From Antedon mediterranea (lineage: Eukaryota; Echinodermata; Crinoidea; Comatulida; Antedonidae): a DNA stretch of 64,000 bases. Below the pieces are notes generated by a model. That model saw only the letters and a list, made by a program, of their open reading frames with translations, searched no databases and was not told where the DNA came from. Location: contig NC_092672.1 of assembly GCF_964355755.1 (NCBI RefSeq), forward strand, positions 1,984,001-2,048,000. The letters are read 5' to 3'. The translations under genes were made by a program, and so were the position numbers. Positions 59,901 to 64,000 of this stretch are shown one piece after another (the stretch's first letter is position 1; every line of letters starts with the position of its first letter).

Positions 59901-62739
59901 TTTATTCACTTCATTATTATGTATTATTAGCAATGTTCTCATTATTTATCTGCGTTACCCAAGATGGATGGAGAGGCGTTTTTAAAGATTTTGAGGTATG
60001 TAATCAATTCCACCATTGAGACCAGGACGTTGACACGCGCGCGCCGTACCATATCAAAGGTTCGACGCGCGCGCTTCCAAATGTGGGGTCTTATTTGGAA
60101 ACGATTGGAGATCATCATATTTAAAGTATCTGTATAAAAACAGTTAATTGATGGCATTATAACTACTTACATTACAAGTTAACGTTAACAATAAACAAGA
60201 TATTTTCCTTCCATACAGTGAGAAGATTATGTAACTTTGGTAAACTTTAATTTATTATTACAGGAGAAGGGATTGTTTGTGACCGGCGCCCTTTACTTTA
60301 TCGTGTGTATCGTCGTTGGCGCATTCGTCTTTGCAAACTTAGTAGTGGCTGTGGTCGTTACAAACTTGGTATGTATTTATGTGGATTGTTAAATAGAAGT
60401 TCCCATGTGAAGTAGTCTGATAACGTTCATAATAAGAAACTAGACTCGACAAGTCTGTAGTTATTTTGAGGCTCAAGTAGTATACGTATGAAACACCATA
60501 TGTGCCAAAATATTTATCTTTATATTAAGTCAAAACTCCGTCTGGAACCCAGACTAAAGTAGAAAATACAATAACACAGAATATTCTTTTGGAATTGGTA
60601 ACTTTTAGGATAAAGCTATGAGAGAGGTTAAAGAGGAGAATAAGAAACGAGAAGACACGCTATCAACAAAACCAACTAGCAATGAAGACGGTAGGTTAAC
60701 ATTTTTGGCGGGAAACGACATTTCAGAGCATTCATTTTACAGTTTTTAGGCCTTATTTTAAAATCCAATTTAAGATCCGCCGCTGTACGATAGGCTACAT
60801 GTAAAACTACTTTGCCCGTCTACAATGAGCGTAATTACTCCATTTTGCCAAGCTTAGTTTCTTCTTATTAAGCTCTATCAATCATAGTCGTGCAATACTT
60901 TGAGATTATTAAACCCTCTATAGGTTGAATAACCTGCGTTTTCTTTTAGAATTTTTCTCTAGTGGATAATATTTTTTTTTGTAATTCAGATCATTTACAA
61001 ACTCCACAAAATGTGTCTATCAAAAGCGTCGATACTGTTTGTGAAGAGGCTAGCCTACATCTTCAAAAACCTCTTTATCTTGGCGTAAGTTTCCTTGAGT
61101 TAAAAGATGCTACCAATTAATTGCAATTTATCAATGGCATTAATTAAGGTATTTAAAATATTTATTTGCGTAAAAATAATCTTCTTTGACTTACCGAAAG
61201 AATACTAAACATCGAAGATAGGCTACATACAATAAAAACAATCGACGTCTTGGTAACTATTGCATGCCACGAATATAAAGCATGTTTTGTACTAGGCGAA
61301 TTAATTCACACTAATAGAAAGCGTTGGCTCTTAATACGCATGCGTATTCATACGTTACGAACCAATGCGTACGGTAACCAATCAGAGCTTAGGAATGCCT
61401 CTATTTGCGCGAATCATAAATGCCTATTACAGATTTCAATCTTGGTTATAATATTTTAATCTTGACTCATTCAAATTTTTGTTAAAGGATTTAAATAATC
61501 TTACACTGAAGCACCTGCAAAACTACTTCCTAATTATTGCGGCAATAGAGGATAATCTAGTCGAATACAAGAAAATCAGGAAAGAGGTTGACGACGTGAG
61601 TAAAGGGTCTTTCACACCTGTTCCGACATGGTTCCGGACCGCCGGCGCCGGCAAATCAAATCAAACGTTCAAGTTTTGTTTTCACGCGGCTACGCGCATA
61701 TCGACTGGAGCGTCGAACAATGACGTTCGATTCGTCGACGGGACCGTGCGGGAACAGATGTGAAAGACCCTGAAACAATGTGACTGGCCAGTTATTTATA
61801 CCTTATAACCCCACTTCGTTGAAATGTTATTGAATCGCGTTGTTTCTCGTCGTTTCGATTGTTACGCAGATCTTCTCGTTGGTGTGGAATGTAAACCTGG
61901 AAGCACGGCAAAACGCGGACGAACCTGGCAACGACGGTCAACCTCCACCACCAGCGACACACGCTGACCTGAATTTTGAAGACATTGGTGTAGGCTAAGT
62001 GCTTTCTTTTATGCTTTCCCGAGATTCCCCCTTTCCATTCTTTTTTTGTCTTTGTACTATGATTATTTAGGTATGATGAATGGAAATAAAGAAAAAAGAT
62101 AAATGTAATGTAGTAGGCCACCTGTAAATAATGAGGCACAACAGTTATCATTGTCTGGTGGGAGAAATTACGCCTACAACAATTGAAATATTAATGCTCA
62201 GCCAAGACCATGATGACGTGAATTGGCAATTTCTCAAAACTAAAGCTTGGTTCCCACTAGAACGTAACGCAAGGACGTAAACGCAACGCAAGCGTTTTAA
62301 CCAATGACAAGAGATGTTATAGACAGTTAGCAATCACAAGCGAATAAGCCATCGCTTGTGATTGGTCAATTCACTTGCGTTGCGTTACGTCCTTGTGTTG
62401 CGTCGCTAGTGGGAACCACGCTTTAATGCGCGCTACGCGCATGGAGGAACCTGAGGAAGTTTGTGACTATTTGTGTTTTGCTTAATATAATATTAAAAGT
62501 TAACATTGTTTTTGCAGCGTAAAGGTGACATCTTATCGAACCTGATGGAGCTTGAGAGGAGACAAGTGATCACGTCGAAGCGAGGCAGTTTCAGCGATAT
62601 GGTGAAACACGCAGCATTCGCCATGGATGTTAACAAAACGTACACAGCAGGAATACGAAGATTGTCGTTAGGTGCTAGTAGAGGACATTATAAAAGCGGC
62701 GAGAGGAAACCATCGTTATCTAAACTTCATAAACAATAG
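56901..62739 (+). CDS. CATSPER4: cation channel sperm-associated protein 4 (CatSper4 pore subunit)
   Basis: Fifteen exons join in phase into 553 codons plus stop: 56901-57035, 57272-57339, 57589-57628, 58214-58429, 58748-58910, 59066-59138, 59281-59339, 59470-59580, 59931-59995, 60264-60368, 60609-60690, 60990-61084, 61488-61595, 61870-61989 and 62518-62739. The product is one six-helix voltage-gated channel domain: S1 about 125-147, S2 158-180, S3 190-207, S4 214-232 with arginines every third residue, S5 253-276, pore VTQDGW at 297-302 and S6 318-345. The blocks QSVPDMTNI, FGKDVPKHF and ITQDGW-like pore, plus the C-terminal NYFLIIAAIEDNL, match CatSper4 rather than CatSper1-3. CatSper4 is one of four pore subunits of the alkaline-activated Ca2+ channel of the sperm flagellum. 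Human CATSPER4 is about 470 aa; the extra length here is in both tails. Introns 3, 8 and 13 contain MITEs. Confidence 0.95.
57051..57102. repeat. (AGGCCT)n-type simple repeat
   Basis: Repeated CTAGGCCTAGGCCTAGGCCT and variants in CATSPER4 intron 1, the densest cluster of the AGGCCTA motif that is scattered through the window. Confidence 0.85.
57801..57991. mobile_element. MITE, family C-like ends (D1)
   Basis: AAGGCCAATTTACACAGACG and the inverse CTGTCTGTGTAAATTGACCT bracket about 190 bp with TTA at both flanks. GAGCGGTAACG and CGTTACCGCTC form the inner arms. In CATSPER4 intron 3. Confidence 0.8.
59662..59824. mobile_element. MITE family A copy 18
   Basis: In CATSPER4 intron 8. AAACTATGTCTACACTATCA and GATAGTGTAGACAGAGATTA ends. 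Confidence 0.85.
60474..60570. repeat. dispersed repeat E copy 2
   Basis: In CATSPER4 intron 10; see 17700-17800. CAAGTAGTATACGTATGAAA and AAACTCCGTCTGGAAC are shared. Confidence 0.7.
61604..61771. mobile_element. GC-rich MITE beside a CATSPER4 splice donor
   Basis: AGGGTCTTTCACACCTGTTC at the left and GAACAGATGTGAAAGACCCT at the right form inverted ends of a 168-bp element. It starts 8 bp inside intron 13, just after the donor GTGAGT at 61596. The high-GC interior lets the exon frame read on for 58 codons if unspliced. Confidence 0.85.
62241..62425. mobile_element. MITE family B copy 7
   Basis: TAAAGCTTGGTTCCCACTAG and CTAGTGGGAACCACGCTTTA. In CATSPER4 intron 14, about 90 bp from exon 15. 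Nearly identical to copy 2. Confidence 0.9.
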
Positions 62740-63329
62740 GCCTATTACTAACTAAACCTGCGTTTACACTGAGCACGGATTTGGTCCGGTGGCATAGTCG
62801 GGACTATGTTATAGTTTTCGATGACACACGTATGTTTTGTACGGAATCCGGAATGAGTTCGTGTGGACTTAAACACTATAATACTACTTCACGGATTTCT
62901 CCAGTCTCTAGCTCCAGATCGGATTTCGAACCTAAATGGGCTTCAGACGTGGAGTATGAACACATTCAACGAGTATCTCGCCGACAACTGATACAGTATA
63001 ACGATAGGCCTAATTGATATTTTATTAATTTCAACCAAAGTGTTAAAAGAAAGGAAGGTTATATTCATTATATTTTCACTTAATCTAATTATTTAATGCT
63101 ATTAATATTTGTTTAAAATGTGTTTCTGTAGAATGATTGGATCGGTATTTAGATGGTGAACTAAATTGTCGTCTCATCGCAGAATGTGTTATCGGGGGTG
63201 TTCAAAAGTGAGGAGTAACGCTGAATGTAGCATAACTAGCGACCGTGGTAGTATAAAGCAATGTGTATTTTGTTTGTTTGATACCAGTTTAATATATATA
63301 CGGTATTGTAAATTGTAAAAATGATCTGC
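62740..63329. other. CATSPER4 3'UTR and downstream DNA
   Basis: A 78-codon ORF (62781-63017) lies here but has no recognisable domain and follows a TE-like GCGTTTACACTGAGCACGG stretch. No clear polyadenylation signal was picked. Confidence 0.4.
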
Positions 63330-63332
63330 TTA

Positions 63333-63534
63333 AGGCCAATTCAGACAGCGTTGTGCGACGTGTCGTCTCATCGGGAGAAGATTAAACATGTTTAAAGTTC
63401 TCTCGACGACGAGCTAAAAACTCCGCCCGATGCTATCCCACGACGACTCGTCTCGTCGGGATTCAACTCAGACAGCACCGACGAGTCGAGACATTTCGTC
63501 GGGCCTCGTCGTACGACGCTGTCTGAGTTAGCCT
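63333..63534. mobile_element. Harbinger-like MITE with TTA target duplication (D2)
   Basis: Ends AGGCCAATTCAGACAGCG and CGCTGTCTGAGTTAGCCT, each flanked by TTA (63330-63332 and 63535-63537), a 3-bp duplication typical of PIF/Harbinger insertion. The interior is full of CGACGA / TCGTCG arms. Confidence 0.85.
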
Positions 63535-63750
63535 TTACACTACATTTTACAGCTTAGACGGTAATTGACAAATCAGGCGAGTAATAGTTACAAATAATGA
63601 ATGAAAAAACCAAAAATGATAACTCGCCTAAGGTTTTTATTAAGTTATTAGAGGGCCTACACTCCACGTTATTCCCAACGTATGAACGAACACCTTGGGC
63701 CGGCTCCGATGTTCTGATAATGTTGCATTTTGAGTAGGCCTATTTATACC

Positions 63751-63791
63751 GAATAAATAAATAAATAAATAAAGAAATAAAATAAATAAAT
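63751..63791. repeat. AAAT microsatellite
   Basis: AATAAATAAATAAATAAATA with one interruption, between CATSPER4 and the convergent partial gene. Confidence 0.9.
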
Positions 63792-63881
63792 GTACGACGT
63801 CGTTAGCTACGACAGCTAATGATTTACATCTAAACGCCCTTAAGATTACTAAATATTGCTTAATATTGGTAGGTCTACAAA

Positions 63882-64000
63882 TTATGTATACTCGATTAAG
63901 TATCTAAAGGCAGCCATTACACCGGCGTACGTCTCTTCACCTGTTGGAATAATCTCTTCTTCGGGTAGTACGAACCCGTATTTGCCTTTATCTGGTAACT
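63882..64000 (-). CDS. 3' end of an unrecognised protein-coding gene (cut by window edge)
   Basis: On the minus strand an open frame runs from the right edge for 38 codons to TAA at 63882-63884. It contains [10 protein letters not shown] and [18 protein letters not shown], which look like real protein (balanced charge, aromatic C-terminus, good codon use) and not like the surrounding AT-rich DNA. The start and upstream exons lie beyond 64,000. The family was not recognised. It would be convergent with CATSPER4. Confidence 0.6.
   Translation of the reverse strand, partial: LPDKGKYGFVLPEEEIIPTGEETYAGVMAAFRYLIEYT

Noticed and set aside
62781-63017. 78-codon plus-strand ORF after CATSPER4
   Set aside because: Beyond the CATSPER4 stop, no recognised domain, starts in TE-like sequence; probably 3'UTR or intergenic.

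Overview
The window is nuclear DNA of an animal. Genes are split into many small exons with GT/AG introns, the sequence is AT-rich, and non-coding DNA is dominated by small inverted-repeat transposons, tRNA-derived SINEs, microsatellites and satellite DNA. A CATSPER4 sperm channel gene, a Musashi gene and the very frequent motif AGGCCTA fit a marine invertebrate deuterostome, most likely an echinoderm. The species cannot be fixed from the sequence alone. All gene models were built by eye from splice sites with matching reading phase.

Layout. (1) 2,045-16,793, minus strand: the 5' five coding exons of a Musashi RNA-binding protein; the rest lies beyond the left edge. (2) 16.8-30.8 kb: intergenic DNA packed with MITEs, a SINE, a 1-kb TIR element with a degraded P2X7-like coding piece, an 18-copy 92-bp tandem array and a 1.3-kb Tigger-like element. 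(3) 30,853-35,927, minus strand: at least seven exons of a multi-pass membrane protein I could not name; its last exon was not found. (4) 36,294-40,376, plus strand: complete TRMT44 (tRNA Um44 2'-O-methyltransferase), nine exons, 701 aa, divergent from the membrane-protein gene. (5) 40,625-56,596, minus strand: a CFAP97D1/D2-type gene, five exons, 194 aa. Its second intron is 13.7 kb and almost entirely a satellite array of about 735-bp monomers. (6) 56,901-62,739, plus strand: complete CATSPER4, 15 exons, 553 aa, starting only 304 bp from the CFAP97D start on the other strand. (7) 63,882-64,000, minus strand: the last 38 codons of another, unrecognised gene.

How the parts fit. CFAP97D and CATSPER4 form a head-to-head pair, and both families act in the sperm flagellum or axoneme, so a shared promoter is plausible. 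The satellite lies inside one of the pair and carries a CRE palindrome (TGACGTCA) and an E-box in most monomers. It also has a higher-order A/B arrangement with visible recombinants. This gene pair with its intronic array is the most interesting part of the window. The remaining genes look like ordinary conserved animal genes.
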